A stretch of 64,000 nucleotides of DNA from Curtobacterium sp. 9128 (GTDB lineage Bacteria; Actinomycetota; Actinomycetes; Actinomycetales; Microbacteriaceae): positions 124,001 through 188,000 of the forward strand of contig NZ_VEAF01000003.1 of NCBI RefSeq assembly GCF_007673775.1, written 5' to 3'. Every line of letters starts with the position of its first letter. Position 1 is the stretch's first letter. Both the position numbers and the translations under genes were made by a program. This document shows, in pieces, positions 6,889 through 15,001 of the stretch. The notes below the pieces were generated by a model, which was given only the letters and a program-made list of their open reading frames with translations, was not told the DNA's origin and made no database searches.

Positions 6889-7749
6889 ATGAAGAAGAAG
6901 CAACCGATCACCGTGGGGCTGGTGATCGCGTCAGTGGGGCTCATGGCTCTGGCGTTCGCACCCGTTCTGCGCGACGGGGCCGCCGTCTGGTGGTTCATCG
7001 GCCTCGTCGGACTGATGACGGCCTTCTCGATCGAGCAGCGAGCGGCGCGGACGACGGCGCGCTCGGTCACGCTGCCGGGGATCACATTCGTCGCGGCGGC
7101 CGCAGCTGGGATCGCCCTCGTCGGAGTCGTCGCGCCGGCATCCGCTCAGGCCGCGGAGCTCGAGGTGCCCGGGGCGGCGGCGGGTCCGCGTCGTGTCGTG
7201 CAGCTGGCGTCCGAACTCCAGGAGGCCGATCGCGATCGGTCTGAGAACCTGATCCGCGCGGCCCAGCGTCTTCGCTACGAACCGCGATCGGGGCTGACGC
7301 CGAACTGGGCAGCAGCGACAGCGTACGACCACCGGGGGGCCGAGGTGGTCTCGGTGCCTCTCACCGGGACAGACGTCCCGGAGATGACCAAGATCTCGTT
7401 CCTCACCGCGGGCGGCAGGACGTCGGTGACGGAGATGGCATCAGCGATGCAGTCATCCACCGAAGTCCACTTCGCGATGTGGGAGGACGGGACGCTCACC
7501 AAGAACGTGAAGCTCGACGAAGGGACGCCCGAAGTGCAGCCCTCGTCGATCGGGACAAATGGCCTGGACTGGAACCGACTGAACAACTGTCTGAACAGCA
7601 TCGGGATCAGCTGGGCTGTCATCGCGATCCTGGGCGTCGCATGTGGCGCGGCCTGTGCAACCGCGCTCCTCTGCGCGCCGTGCCTCGCAGCGGCAGCCGG
7701 GTTCACCACCGGAACCATCGCGAAGTGCGTCTCGATCGCCTGGTCGTGA
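6889..7749 (+). CDS. secreted Cys-rich protein, halocin C8-like bacteriocin precursor candidate
   Basis: The protein has 286 residues. It has three N-terminal hydrophobic segments (about 6-26, 33-48 and 64-82), the last ending in a signal-cleavage-like ASAQAAE. A polar region of about 145 residues follows, and then a compact C-terminal region of 53 residues (234-286) with six cysteines at 234, 252, 256, 262, 265 and 280 set in a glycine/alanine-rich hydrophobic background (GVACGAACATALLCAPCLAA). From memory this resembles the C-terminal domain of halocin C8-type precursors, in which the C-terminal Cys-rich peptide is released as an antimicrobial and the upstream part can act in immunity. The assignment is by pattern, not by search. 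It has its own promoter and terminator and no obvious transporter beside it. Confidence 0.6.
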   Translation: MKKKQPITVGLVIASVGLMALAFAPVLRDGAAVWWFIGLVGLMTAFSIEQRAARTTARSVTLPGITFVAAAAAGIALVGVVAPASAQAAELEVPGAAAGPRRVVQLASELQEADRDRSENLIRAAQRLRYEPRSGLTPNWAAATAYDHRGAEVVSVPLTGTDVPEMTKISFLTAGGRTSVTEMASAMQSSTEVHFAMWEDGTLTKNVKLDEGTPEVQPSSIGTNGLDWNRLNNCLNSIGISWAVIAILGVACGAACATALLCAPCLAAAAGFTTGTIAKCVSIAWS

Positions 7750-7762
7750 CGCTGTGACCACT

Positions 7763-7806
7763 ATCCCCGGGTGTGCGGGCCGGACGGAGCTCGCACACCC
7801 GGGGAT
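7763..7806. terminator. strong hairpin terminator
   Basis: A perfect 15-bp inverted repeat (ATCCCCGGGTGTGCG at 7763-7777, complement at 7792-7806) with a 14-base loop lies between the convergent bacteriocin-like gene and idi. It probably ends transcription from both sides. Confidence 0.8.
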
Positions 7807-7831
7807 CGTGGGCGCGAAGGCTTCTTGCGTC

Positions 7832-8365
7832 TCAGTCCAGCGCGCGCACCGGCAGCTCGGTGAGCTGCCACCCGAGCCACGGGCTGAACGCGAACGGCGC
7901 AGCCGACACGGCAGCGCGCAGCTTGTCCTCGGAGAGCCACACCCACTCGGCGACCTCGTCGGGTGCCGGCTCCGGGTCGCGGTCGACGGCGGCACGGAAC
8001 ACCGGGCAGACCTCGTTCTCGACGATGCCCGAGGCGTCCACGGCGCGGTACCGGAAGTCGGGCAGCACGCACTCGATGTCCGACACGGTGATGCCGAGCT
8101 CGCGGGCGGCGCGCCGGGCGATCGCGTCCTCGAAGGACTCGTCCGGACCGGGGTGTCCGCAGAACGAGTTCGTCCAGACGCCTGGCCAGGTCTTCTTCGA
8201 CAGCGCACGCCGTGTGACCAGGAGTTCCCCGGCGCCGTTGGTGACGTGACAGCTGAACGCGAGGTGCAGCGGAGTGGCGTCGGTGTGGACGGCGAACTTG
8301 TCCGCGGTGCCGATCGGGGTACGGTCTTCGGCCAGCAGCACGACGGATTCAGGGAACTGGTTCAT
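7832..8365 (-). CDS. idi: isopentenyl-diphosphate delta-isomerase, type I
   Basis: This 177-residue Nudix-fold protein interconverts isopentenyl and dimethylallyl diphosphate, supplying the starter unit for carotenoid synthesis. The family hallmarks are present: the catalytic cysteine in WTNSFCGHP, the metal-binding Nudix-like stretch around FEDAIARRAARELGI, and the second active-site segment ENEVCPVFRA. The start at ATG 8365 gives the usual length. It is divergent from crtE with only 21 bases between the two start codons, so both genes must use overlapping promoters, and co-regulation is likely. Confidence 0.93.
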   Translation of the reverse strand: MNQFPESVVLLAEDRTPIGTADKFAVHTDATPLHLAFSCHVTNGAGELLVTRRALSKKTWPGVWTNSFCGHPGPDESFEDAIARRAARELGITVSDIECVLPDFRYRAVDASGIVENEVCPVFRAAVDRDPEPAPDEVAEWVWLSEDKLRAAVSAAPFAFSPWLGWQLTELPVRALD

Positions 8366-8386
8366 CTGACTCGATACATTAGGCCA
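8366..8386. promoter_or_regulatory. 21-bp divergent idi/crtE promoter region, both probably leaderless
   Basis: On the plus strand TACATT (8375-8380) ends six bases before crtE ATG 8387. On the minus strand TATCGA (8376-8371) ends five bases before idi ATG 8365, with TAATGT (8382-8377) as an alternative. Neither gene has a Shine-Dalgarno sequence. The -35 regions must lie inside the opposite coding sequences; a GGAACT motif at 8353-8358 recalls ECF-type promoters but is only suggestive. Confidence 0.5.
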
Positions 8387-9445
8387 ATGACGGACGAAGC
8401 GGCCACCGTGGCGCCCATCGACCTCGCGTTGGTCGACGAGTGCCTGGAGCGCTTCTTCACCGCGTCCTCGACCCGGGCTCAGGCGTTCGGTCGGCCGTCC
8501 GCAGAACTCTGGCGGGTGCTCCGCAAGGCGTCCATGGGCGGCAAGCGCTTCCGCCCCCGCATGGTGTTGACCGCGTACGCCGGACTGGGCGGGACGGACG
8601 AACACGCCGCCGCGAACGTCGGGGCCGCGTACGAGCTCCTGCACACCGCGCTCGTGGTCCACGACGACGTCATCGACCGCGACTGGTCCCGCCGCGGTCA
8701 GCCCAACGTCGCCGGGTCCTTCCGCGACACGGGCACGACGGGCGGTCTGCCGCTCCCGACGGCCGAGCACCGCGGGATGAGCGCCGCCGTGATCGCGGGG
8801 GACCTCGCACTCGCCGGTGCTCCGCGCTTCATCGAGTCGAGCGGTGCGACCGGGGAACGCCGCGCCCGGCTCCTCGACCTCTTCGACGACGCGGTGTTCG
8901 CCAGCGCTGCCGGTGAGATGGCCGACGTCGACCTGACCCACGGCGTGATGCCGACGGTCGACGAGGTCCTCGCGATGGAGCGGGCGAAGACGAGTGTCTA
9001 CTCGTTCGAGGCGCCCCTGCAGTCCGGGGCGGTCCTCGCCGGCGCTCCGGAGTCGGTCGTCACCGCTCTCGGCGCCTTCGGTCGTGAGATCGGCATCGCC
9101 TACCAGGTGGTCGACGACCTGCTCGGGGTCTTCGGTGACGAGGCGGCGACGGGCAAGACCGCGATCGGCGACCTCCGTGAGGGCAAGCGCACGATGCTCA
9201 TCGCCTACGCGGCGACCACCGACTGCTGGTCCGAGCTGGCGCCGTACCTCGGCGACCCGGACCTGACCGAGGAGCGTGCCACCGAGATGCGTCGCCTCCT
9301 CGTGCACTGCGGCGCCCGTGACGCCGCGCTGGCCCGCGTCGAGGAGCACACCACGATGGCCCGCGCCGAACTCGCCGCGCTGCCGTGCGACCTCGCGGTC
9401 CAGCTCGAGGCGCTGGTCTCGGAACTGGTGGAGCGCGTCCGGTGA
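8387..9445 (+). CDS. crtE: geranylgeranyl diphosphate synthase
   Basis: The protein has 352 residues of the all-alpha polyprenyl synthase fold. The first aspartate-rich motif is VHDDVIDRDW (near residue 90), the second VVDDLLGVFGDE (near 240), and the substrate-binding GGKRFRPRM is also seen. It condenses IPP units onto an allylic primer to make C20 GGPP, the precursor of phytoene. It is the first gene of a tightly coupled carotenoid operon: its stop overlaps the crtB GTG. ATG 8387 has no Shine-Dalgarno sequence and follows a -10-like hexamer, so it is probably leaderless. Confidence 0.93.
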   Translation: MTDEAATVAPIDLALVDECLERFFTASSTRAQAFGRPSAELWRVLRKASMGGKRFRPRMVLTAYAGLGGTDEHAAANVGAAYELLHTALVVHDDVIDRDWSRRGQPNVAGSFRDTGTTGGLPLPTAEHRGMSAAVIAGDLALAGAPRFIESSGATGERRARLLDLFDDAVFASAAGEMADVDLTHGVMPTVDEVLAMERAKTSVYSFEAPLQSGAVLAGAPESVVTALGAFGREIGIAYQVVDDLLGVFGDEAATGKTAIGDLREGKRTMLIAYAATTDCWSELAPYLGDPDLTEERATEMRRLLVHCGARDAALARVEEHTTMARAELAALPCDLAVQLEALVSELVERVR

Positions 9446-10377
9446 CCACGAACCCCACCGGGAGCACGCACGCCGCGCGGCTCCCGCTCTACGACGCCAC
9501 GGCCGAGGCCGCGTCCGCCGTCGTCATCGACCGGTACTCCACGTCGTTCGGGCTCGCCAGCCGCCTGCTCACCAAGGACACCCGGGAACACATCACGAAC
9601 GTCTACGCGCTGGTGCGCGTCGCCGACGAGGTCGTGGACGGTCCGGCGACCGAAGCCGGCCTCGACCCGGTGCTGGCCCGCACCGTGCTCGACGAGCTCG
9701 AGCAGGACACCGAACGGGCGATCGCGCGCGGCTTCTCCGTGAACCCGGTCGTCCACGCCTTCGCCAGGACGGCCCGCGCGACCGGCTTCGGCGCTGAGCT
9801 CACGCGGCCGTTCTTCGCGTCGATGCGGATGGACCTCGAGCAGACCGAGCACGACGACGCCTCGTTCGCCGCGTACGTGTACGGCTCCGCCGAGGTCGTC
9901 GGGCTGATGTGCCTCCGTGCCTTCGTGTACCGCGCGGGTCGCCCCACCTTCGACGAGGCGGTGCTCGTCGACGGCGCGCGTGCACTCGGTGCGGCGTTCC
10001 AGAAGGTGAACTTCCTCCGCGACCTGCACGCCGACTTCGAGGTGCTCGGGCGGTCGTACTTCCCCGGTGTCGACGTCCGCACCTTCGACGAGGCCACCAA
10101 GCACCGGCTCGTCGCCGACGTGCAGGCCGACCTCGACACGGCGGCCCGCACGGTGCCGCTGCTGCCGAGGGGTGCCCGCAACGCCGTCGGGCTGGCGCAC
10201 GCGCTGTTCCAGGAGCTGAACGACCGGATCGCCGCCACCCCGGCGCACCGCCTGATCACGACGCGCGTGCGCGTCCCCAACCCCGTCAAGGCGCGGCTCG
10301 CCGCGCAGGTGCTCGCCGGGCGCGCGCCGCTGACGTCCCGAACCGTCCCCCCAGGACAGACTGGAGGCTCCTCATGA
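9442..10377 (+). CDS. crtB: phytoene synthase
   Basis: The protein has 311 residues from GTG 9442, which overlaps the crtE stop (GTGA). The trans-isoprenyl synthase (squalene/phytoene) signatures are visible: RYSTSFGLASRLL near residue 31, VRVADEVVD near 62 (first Asp motif) and KVNFLRDLHADFEVLGRSYF near 190. It joins two GGPP molecules into phytoene. Its stop overlaps the crtI ATG, showing one coupled operon. Confidence 0.93.
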   Translation: MTTNPTGSTHAARLPLYDATAEAASAVVIDRYSTSFGLASRLLTKDTREHITNVYALVRVADEVVDGPATEAGLDPVLARTVLDELEQDTERAIARGFSVNPVVHAFARTARATGFGAELTRPFFASMRMDLEQTEHDDASFAAYVYGSAEVVGLMCLRAFVYRAGRPTFDEAVLVDGARALGAAFQKVNFLRDLHADFEVLGRSYFPGVDVRTFDEATKHRLVADVQADLDTAARTVPLLPRGARNAVGLAHALFQELNDRIAATPAHRLITTRVRVPNPVKARLAAQVLAGRAPLTSRTVPPGQTGGSS

Positions 10378-12050
10378 GCCCGACACGTGCCTCCCGTCCG
10401 GAGTCCATCCGCAAGGTCCCCGTGCGTCGCGCCGTCGTCATCGGCGGCGGCATCAGCGGGCTCGCCTCCGCCGCGCTGCTCGCACGGGACGGCTTCGCCG
10501 TCACCGTGCTCGAGCAGCGCACCCAGCTCGGCGGCCGTGCCGGCTCGTGGGAGCAGAACGGCTTCCGGTTCGACACCGGCCCGTCGTGGTACCTCATGCC
10601 CGAGGTGTTCGACCACTTCTTCCAGCTGCTCGGCACCAGAGCCGACGAGCAGCTCGACCTGGTCAAGCTCGACCCCGGGTACCGCGTCTACAGCGAGGGC
10701 TACGACGACCCGATCGACCTCCGGGCCTCGCGCGAGGACAACCTCGCGCTGTTCGAGTCGATCGAGCCCGGCTCCGGCGCGCGGATGGCGAAGTACCTCG
10801 ACTCGGCGGCCGACACGTACGAGATGGCTGTGCGCCGGTTCCTCTACGGCACGTTCCAGGACTTCCGGAAGCTCGCCGCTCCCGACGTGCTGCTCCGGAT
10901 GGGCAAGCTCGCCCGGCTGCTGCTCGAGCCGCTGTCGACCTTCGCCGAGAGCGCCGTCCGCGACCGCCGCCTCTGGCAGGTCCTCGGCTACCCGGCGGTC
11001 TTCCTCGGCACGAGCCCGTACTCGGCGCCGAGCATGTACCACCTGATGAGCCACCTCGACCTGGCCGACGGCGTGCTGTACCCGAAGGGCGGCATCACCG
11101 AGGTGATCGCCGCCGTGGAGCGCGTCGCCCGGGCCGAGGGTGCGCAGATCATCGCCGGCGCGAAGGTCGAGCGGATCCAGGTCGAGGGCGGCCACGTGAC
11201 CGGTGTCGTGCACCGCGACCGCCGCGGGGCGCAGCACGTCGCCCCCGCGGACGTCGTCGTGAGCGCCGCTGACCTGCGGCACACCGAGATGCAGCTGCTC
11301 GACCGCGAGCACCGGACCCACGGTGAGTCGCACTGGAAGAAGCGCGACCCCGGTCCCTCCGCCGTGCTCGTCTACCTCGGCGTCGACGGTCCCGTGCCCG
11401 GGCTCCTCCACCACACGCTGATGTTCACGGCGGACTGGAAGGCGAACTTCGGCGCGGTGTTCGGCGACGACCGTCACGTGCCCGATCCGGCGTCGATCTA
11501 CGTCTGCGCCCCGTCCGAGACCGACCCCACCGTCGCCCCGCCCGGGTCGAGCAACCTCTTCATCCTGGTGCCGCTGCCCGCGGACGTCGGCATCGGCAAG
11601 GGCGGCATCGACGGCGCCGGCGACTGGGAGGTCGAGCAGATCGCGGACCGCGCGATCGACGTCGTCGCCGAACGGTCCGGCGTCGCGGACCTGCGCGACC
11701 GCATCCGGGTGCGTCGGACGATCGGTCCGCGGGACTTCGCGGACGACTTCAACGCCTGGAGCGGGTCGATGCTCGGGCCGGCGCACACGCTCAAGCAGAG
11801 CGCGTTCTTCCGCGAGGGCAACAAGTCCGCCAAGGTCGAGGGGCTGTACTACGCCGGGTCCTCGACCATCCCGGGCATCGGGCTGCCGATGTGCCTGATC
11901 AGCGCCGAGGTCCTGCTGAAGCGCATCCACGGCGACACCTCGACGGAGCCGCTGCCGACGCCGCTGGAGCGTTCCGCCGGAGCGCCCCCGCGGCCGGCGG
12001 CGCGTGCTCCGCGGCGCACGGAGGCCGCGGCGTCGGCCACGACCACCTGA
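10374..12050 (+). CDS. crtI: phytoene desaturase
   Basis: This 558-residue FAD-dependent amine oxidase-superfamily protein has the dinucleotide-binding VVIGGGISGLASAALLA near residue 21 and the family's conserved C-terminal FAD segment (GLYYAGSSTIPGIGLPMCL). CrtI desaturates phytoene, in four steps when lycopene is the product, which the downstream C50 genes require. ATG 10374 overlaps the crtB stop (ATGA), and the stop overlaps crtYe. The last 40 residues are an Ala/Pro/Arg-rich tail beyond the catalytic domain. Confidence 0.93.
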   Translation: MSPTRASRPESIRKVPVRRAVVIGGGISGLASAALLARDGFAVTVLEQRTQLGGRAGSWEQNGFRFDTGPSWYLMPEVFDHFFQLLGTRADEQLDLVKLDPGYRVYSEGYDDPIDLRASREDNLALFESIEPGSGARMAKYLDSAADTYEMAVRRFLYGTFQDFRKLAAPDVLLRMGKLARLLLEPLSTFAESAVRDRRLWQVLGYPAVFLGTSPYSAPSMYHLMSHLDLADGVLYPKGGITEVIAAVERVARAEGAQIIAGAKVERIQVEGGHVTGVVHRDRRGAQHVAPADVVVSAADLRHTEMQLLDREHRTHGESHWKKRDPGPSAVLVYLGVDGPVPGLLHHTLMFTADWKANFGAVFGDDRHVPDPASIYVCAPSETDPTVAPPGSSNLFILVPLPADVGIGKGGIDGAGDWEVEQIADRAIDVVAERSGVADLRDRIRVRRTIGPRDFADDFNAWSGSMLGPAHTLKQSAFFREGNKSAKVEGLYYAGSSTIPGIGLPMCLISAEVLLKRIHGDTSTEPLPTPLERSAGAPPRPAARAPRRTEAAASATTT

Positions 12051-12385
12051 TGCCGGGGCTGTACCTCCTCGGACTGCTGGTGTCCCTCACCGGCATGGTC
12101 GTCCTCGACGCACGCTTCCGGCTGTTCTTCTGGCGGGCACCGTGGCGTGCCGCGGTGGTCCTCGCCGTGGGCGTGGCGTTCTTCCTGGTCTGGGACGCCT
12201 CGGGCGTCGCGCTCGGCATCTTCTTCATCGGCCCGCAACGGCTGTTGACGGGCGTCGTGCTCGCGCCGGACGTGCCGCTCGAGGAGGTCTTCTTCCTGCT
12301 GCTGCTCGGCTACACGACGATGAACCTCATCGGGTTCGTGCGGCCCGTCGTCGCGCGGGCGCTGGACCGGGCGGACCGGTCGTGA
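12050..12385 (+). CDS. crtYe: C50 carotenoid epsilon-cyclase subunit CrtYe
   Basis: This 111-residue polytopic membrane protein of the lycopene cyclase domain family (CrtYcd/CrtYef type) has about three hydrophobic segments. It carries the diagnostic acidic motif PDVPLEEVFFLLLLGYTTMNL. CrtYe and CrtYf act as a heterodimer that cyclises the ends of flavuxanthin to decaprenoxanthin-type rings. ATG 12050 overlaps the crtI stop. The choice of epsilon type (over beta or gamma) rests on the gene order with crtEb, not on a residue I can point to. Confidence 0.82.
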   Translation: MPGLYLLGLLVSLTGMVVLDARFRLFFWRAPWRAAVVLAVGVAFFLVWDASGVALGIFFIGPQRLLTGVVLAPDVPLEEVFFLLLLGYTTMNLIGFVRPVVARALDRADRS

Positions 12386-12801
12386 CGGGCTCGGGCGCGT
12401 ACGCGCTGCTCAGCCTGCCGTTCTTCGCGGTCGTCGCGGTGGTCGGCGTCGTCGCGGCCGTGGTCGCCGCCCGTCGGGAGCGCCGGGCCGGACGGGACGC
12501 GGGGCGTGGCCGTCGGGTCACCCTGGTCACCGGGCTCGTCGCGGGCGTCGTGCTGCTCGTGATGACCGTCGTGTTCGACAACGTCATCGTGGCCCTGCGG
12601 ATCGTCGCCTACGACCCGGCGCTCATCAGCGGGGCGAGGATCGGGGTGATCCCGATCGAGGACCTGGCGTACTCGATCGCGGCGGTCGTGCTGCTGCCGA
12701 GCCTCTGGGTCCTGTTCGACCGCACCGACCGCAACCAGGCGGACCCCACCCGCACCGGGCCCGTCACCGGGCCATCCACCGGACAGGAGCACGACCGATG
12801 A
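12382..12801 (+). CDS. crtYf: C50 carotenoid epsilon-cyclase subunit CrtYf
   Basis: This second heterodimeric cyclase subunit has 139 residues from GTG 12382, overlapping the crtYe stop. It has three hydrophobic segments and the conserved GVIPIEDLAYSIAAVVLLPSLW, in which the acidic pair parallels the EE motif of CrtYe. A charged tail of about 25 residues follows the last helix. It is expected to pair with CrtYe in the membrane. Its stop overlaps crtEb ATG 12798. Confidence 0.82.
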   Translation: MTGSGAYALLSLPFFAVVAVVGVVAAVVAARRERRAGRDAGRGRRVTLVTGLVAGVVLLVMTVVFDNVIVALRIVAYDPALISGARIGVIPIEDLAYSIAAVVLLPSLWVLFDRTDRNQADPTRTGPVTGPSTGQEHDR

Positions 12802-13706
12802 CGGCGACCCCGGCCTCCCGGCAGTCCACCATGCGCGCGCTGTTCACCTCGTCGCGCCCGATCAGCTGGGTGAACACCGCCTACCCGTTCGGTGCCGCGT
12901 ACCTGCTCGGCAGCGGGGACGGCTTCTCGCTGACCGCGTTCCTGATCGGCGTCGTGTACTTCCTGGTGCCGTACAACCTGGCGATGTACGGCATCAACGA
13001 CGTCTTCGACTACGAGTCCGACCTCCGGAACCCGCGCAAGGGTGGCGTCGAGGGAGCCCTCCTCGACAAGAGCGTGCACCGCACGACGCTGTGGGCTGTG
13101 GTCGTCACCAACGTGCCGTTCCTCGTCGCGCTGGTCGTCCTCGGCGCGGTGTCCGGCAACGGACCGTGGTCGTGGCTCGTGCTCGCGATCAGCGTCTTCG
13201 CGGTGATCGCGTACTCCGCGCCGGGCCTGCGCTTCAAGGAGAAGCCGTTCCTCGACTCGCTGACCTCGAGCACGCACTTCGTGTCACCCGCGGTCTACGG
13301 GCTCGCGCTCGCCGGGCCGCACTGGACGGGGCAGCTCGTGGCGGTGTGCGTGGCGTTCTTCCTGTGGGGTGTGGCCTCGCACGCGTTCGGCGCCGTGCAG
13401 GACGTGCTCGCCGACCGTGCCGGCGGGATCGGCTCGGTGGCGACCGTGATCGGTGCCCGGGCGACCGTCCGGCTGGCGTTCGTGGCGTACGTCGTCGCCG
13501 GGGTCGCGCTGCTGTTCTCGGCGTTCCCCGGCCCGATCGCCGCGGTCGTCGTCATCCCGTACGCGCTCAACGTGCTGCCGTGGTGGAACGTGACCGACGA
13601 CCAGGCCGAGTCGGCGAACGCGGGGTGGAAGCGGTTCCTGTGGATCAACTACCTCGCCGGGTTCCTGGTCACCATGGCGCTCATCGGGTACGCCTTCACG
13701 CGCTGA
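12798..13706 (+). CDS. crtEb: lycopene elongase (C45/C50 prenyltransferase)
   Basis: This 302-residue UbiA-superfamily membrane prenyltransferase has the first Asp motif NDVFDYESD near residue 70 and a second acidic motif VLADRAGGIGS near 205, amid eight or nine hydrophobic segments. In C50-producing actinobacteria, CrtEb adds dimethylallyl units to both ends of lycopene, giving flavuxanthin, which CrtYe/CrtYf then cyclise. The gene order crtE-B-I-Ye-Yf-Eb therefore predicts decaprenoxanthin or a close relative. It is the last gene of the operon; 63 bases separate it from the next gene. Confidence 0.9.
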   Translation: MTATPASRQSTMRALFTSSRPISWVNTAYPFGAAYLLGSGDGFSLTAFLIGVVYFLVPYNLAMYGINDVFDYESDLRNPRKGGVEGALLDKSVHRTTLWAVVVTNVPFLVALVVLGAVSGNGPWSWLVLAISVFAVIAYSAPGLRFKEKPFLDSLTSSTHFVSPAVYGLALAGPHWTGQLVAVCVAFFLWGVASHAFGAVQDVLADRAGGIGSVATVIGARATVRLAFVAYVVAGVALLFSAFPGPIAAVVVIPYALNVLPWWNVTDDQAESANAGWKRFLWINYLAGFLVTMALIGYAFTR

Positions 13707-13769
13707 CGTCCTCCTGACAGACTGGACGGGCGCGGACATCGCGCGCGTCGAACACGAAGGAGTGCACGC

Positions 13770-14813
13770 ATGACGGTCCGGATCATCCACGTCGGTCTCG
13801 GAGGGTGGGGCGGCAGCTGGGCACGCGAAGCGCTCCCCGCGGTGTCGGAGGTCGAGGTGGTCGGGATCGCCGACCCGAGTGCGCCGACGCTCGAGGCGGT
13901 GCGGGAGGACCTCGGCCTGCCGGCGTCGGCGGCGTTCGCGTCGCTGACCGATGCGCTCGCCGGCGTCGACGCCGACGCCGTGGTCGTCACCGCCCCCGCG
14001 GTCACCCACGTCCCGCTCGCGCTCGAGGCGCTCGAGGCCGGCAAGCACGTGCTCGTCGAGAAGCCCTTCGCCAACACGACCGCCGAGGCCGCCGAGGCCG
14101 TGCGCCGTGCCGAGGAGCTCGGGCTCGTGCTGCAGGTGAGCCAGAACTACCGCTGGTACCCGGCGCCCCGCGTGACGAAGGACCTGCTCGCCGCCGGCGC
14201 CGTCGGGGAGCTCTCCGCGATCAACGTCGACTTCCGCCAGTGGGACAACGACCGGGCGTTCGAGGACCACCCGCACTACCGGTTCCCGCACGCGATGATC
14301 AACGACATGGCGATCCACCACTTCGACCTGCTGCGGATGATCACGGGGCAGGAGGCCGTCCGGGTCTTCGCCCGTGCCACCTACCCGTCCTTCAGCAAGT
14401 ACCAGGACGAGGCCGTGGCATCGATGCTCATCGAGCTGTCCGACGGCCTCGTCGTCAGCTACCGCGGCAGCTGGCTCAGCCGGGCCCCGCACACCGCGTG
14501 GGCGGGGGAGTGGAGCATCCAGGGCGAGGACGGCGAGCTCCGGTTCACCAGTCGCGCCGGCGAGCCGGGTGACGTCTCCGGCGACCTCGTCACCGTGCGG
14601 AAGGCCGGTGAGCAGGAGCCCACCTCGGTGGAGCTGCCGACCGCGGAGCACCACGACCGGCAGGGCGGGCTGCAGGCCTTCGCCCGGTCGGTGTCGGGCG
14701 GTCCCGCACCGGAGACGAGTGGGCGGGACAACCTCCGGAGCCTGGCGCTCATGGAGGCGGCGACCCGGTCGGCGGCGTCCGGACTGCCCGAGGACGTCGT
14801 CGTCCCCGACTGA
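13770..14813 (+). CDS. Gfo/Idh/MocA-family oxidoreductase, 347 aa
   Basis: It has an N-terminal Rossmann fold beginning RIIHVGLGGWGGSW, the family's EKPFANT motif near residue 95, and a C-terminal alpha/beta domain with INDMAIHHFDLLRMITG containing the usual active-site histidines. Such NAD(P)-dependent enzymes oxidise sugars, inositols or sugar derivatives; the substrate cannot be told from sequence. AAGGAG lies just before ATG 13770. There is no obvious functional partner beside it; the carotenoid operon is upstream in the same direction, so read-through is possible. Confidence 0.85.
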   Translation: MTVRIIHVGLGGWGGSWAREALPAVSEVEVVGIADPSAPTLEAVREDLGLPASAAFASLTDALAGVDADAVVVTAPAVTHVPLALEALEAGKHVLVEKPFANTTAEAAEAVRRAEELGLVLQVSQNYRWYPAPRVTKDLLAAGAVGELSAINVDFRQWDNDRAFEDHPHYRFPHAMINDMAIHHFDLLRMITGQEAVRVFARATYPSFSKYQDEAVASMLIELSDGLVVSYRGSWLSRAPHTAWAGEWSIQGEDGELRFTSRAGEPGDVSGDLVTVRKAGEQEPTSVELPTAEHHDRQGGLQAFARSVSGGPAPETSGRDNLRSLALMEAATRSAASGLPEDVVVPD

Positions 14814-14829
14814 CCCACTCCGTCGGAGT

Positions 14830-14955
14830 CGCTCGCGCTGACGACGACCGCACCTGCGCCCGCGTGCGCACCTGTCGCCAGCGCGAGCGGTCGTCCGACG
14901 CGCGCGGAACCGCACCTGTCGTCAGCGCGAGCGGTCGTCCGACGCGCGCGGAACA
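14830..14955. repeat. 44-bp tandem duplication with an inverted partner arm
   Basis: Two 44-base units (14868-14911 and 14912-14955) differ at only two positions. A 16-base segment in unit 2 (14918-14933) is the exact reverse complement of 14830-14845, so the whole can fold as a long hairpin. It lies in the 188-base gap between genes and looks like a small REP-type element rather than a simple terminator. Confidence 0.75.
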
Positions 14956-15001
14956 CCGCAACCGCGGGCCGTGCTCGGCGTCGAGCGTGTACGAACGACG
15001 T

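Noticed and set aside
8366..9349. Extension of idi far upstream on the minus strand
   Set aside because: The extra part is antisense to crtE; the isomerase has its full length from ATG 8365.
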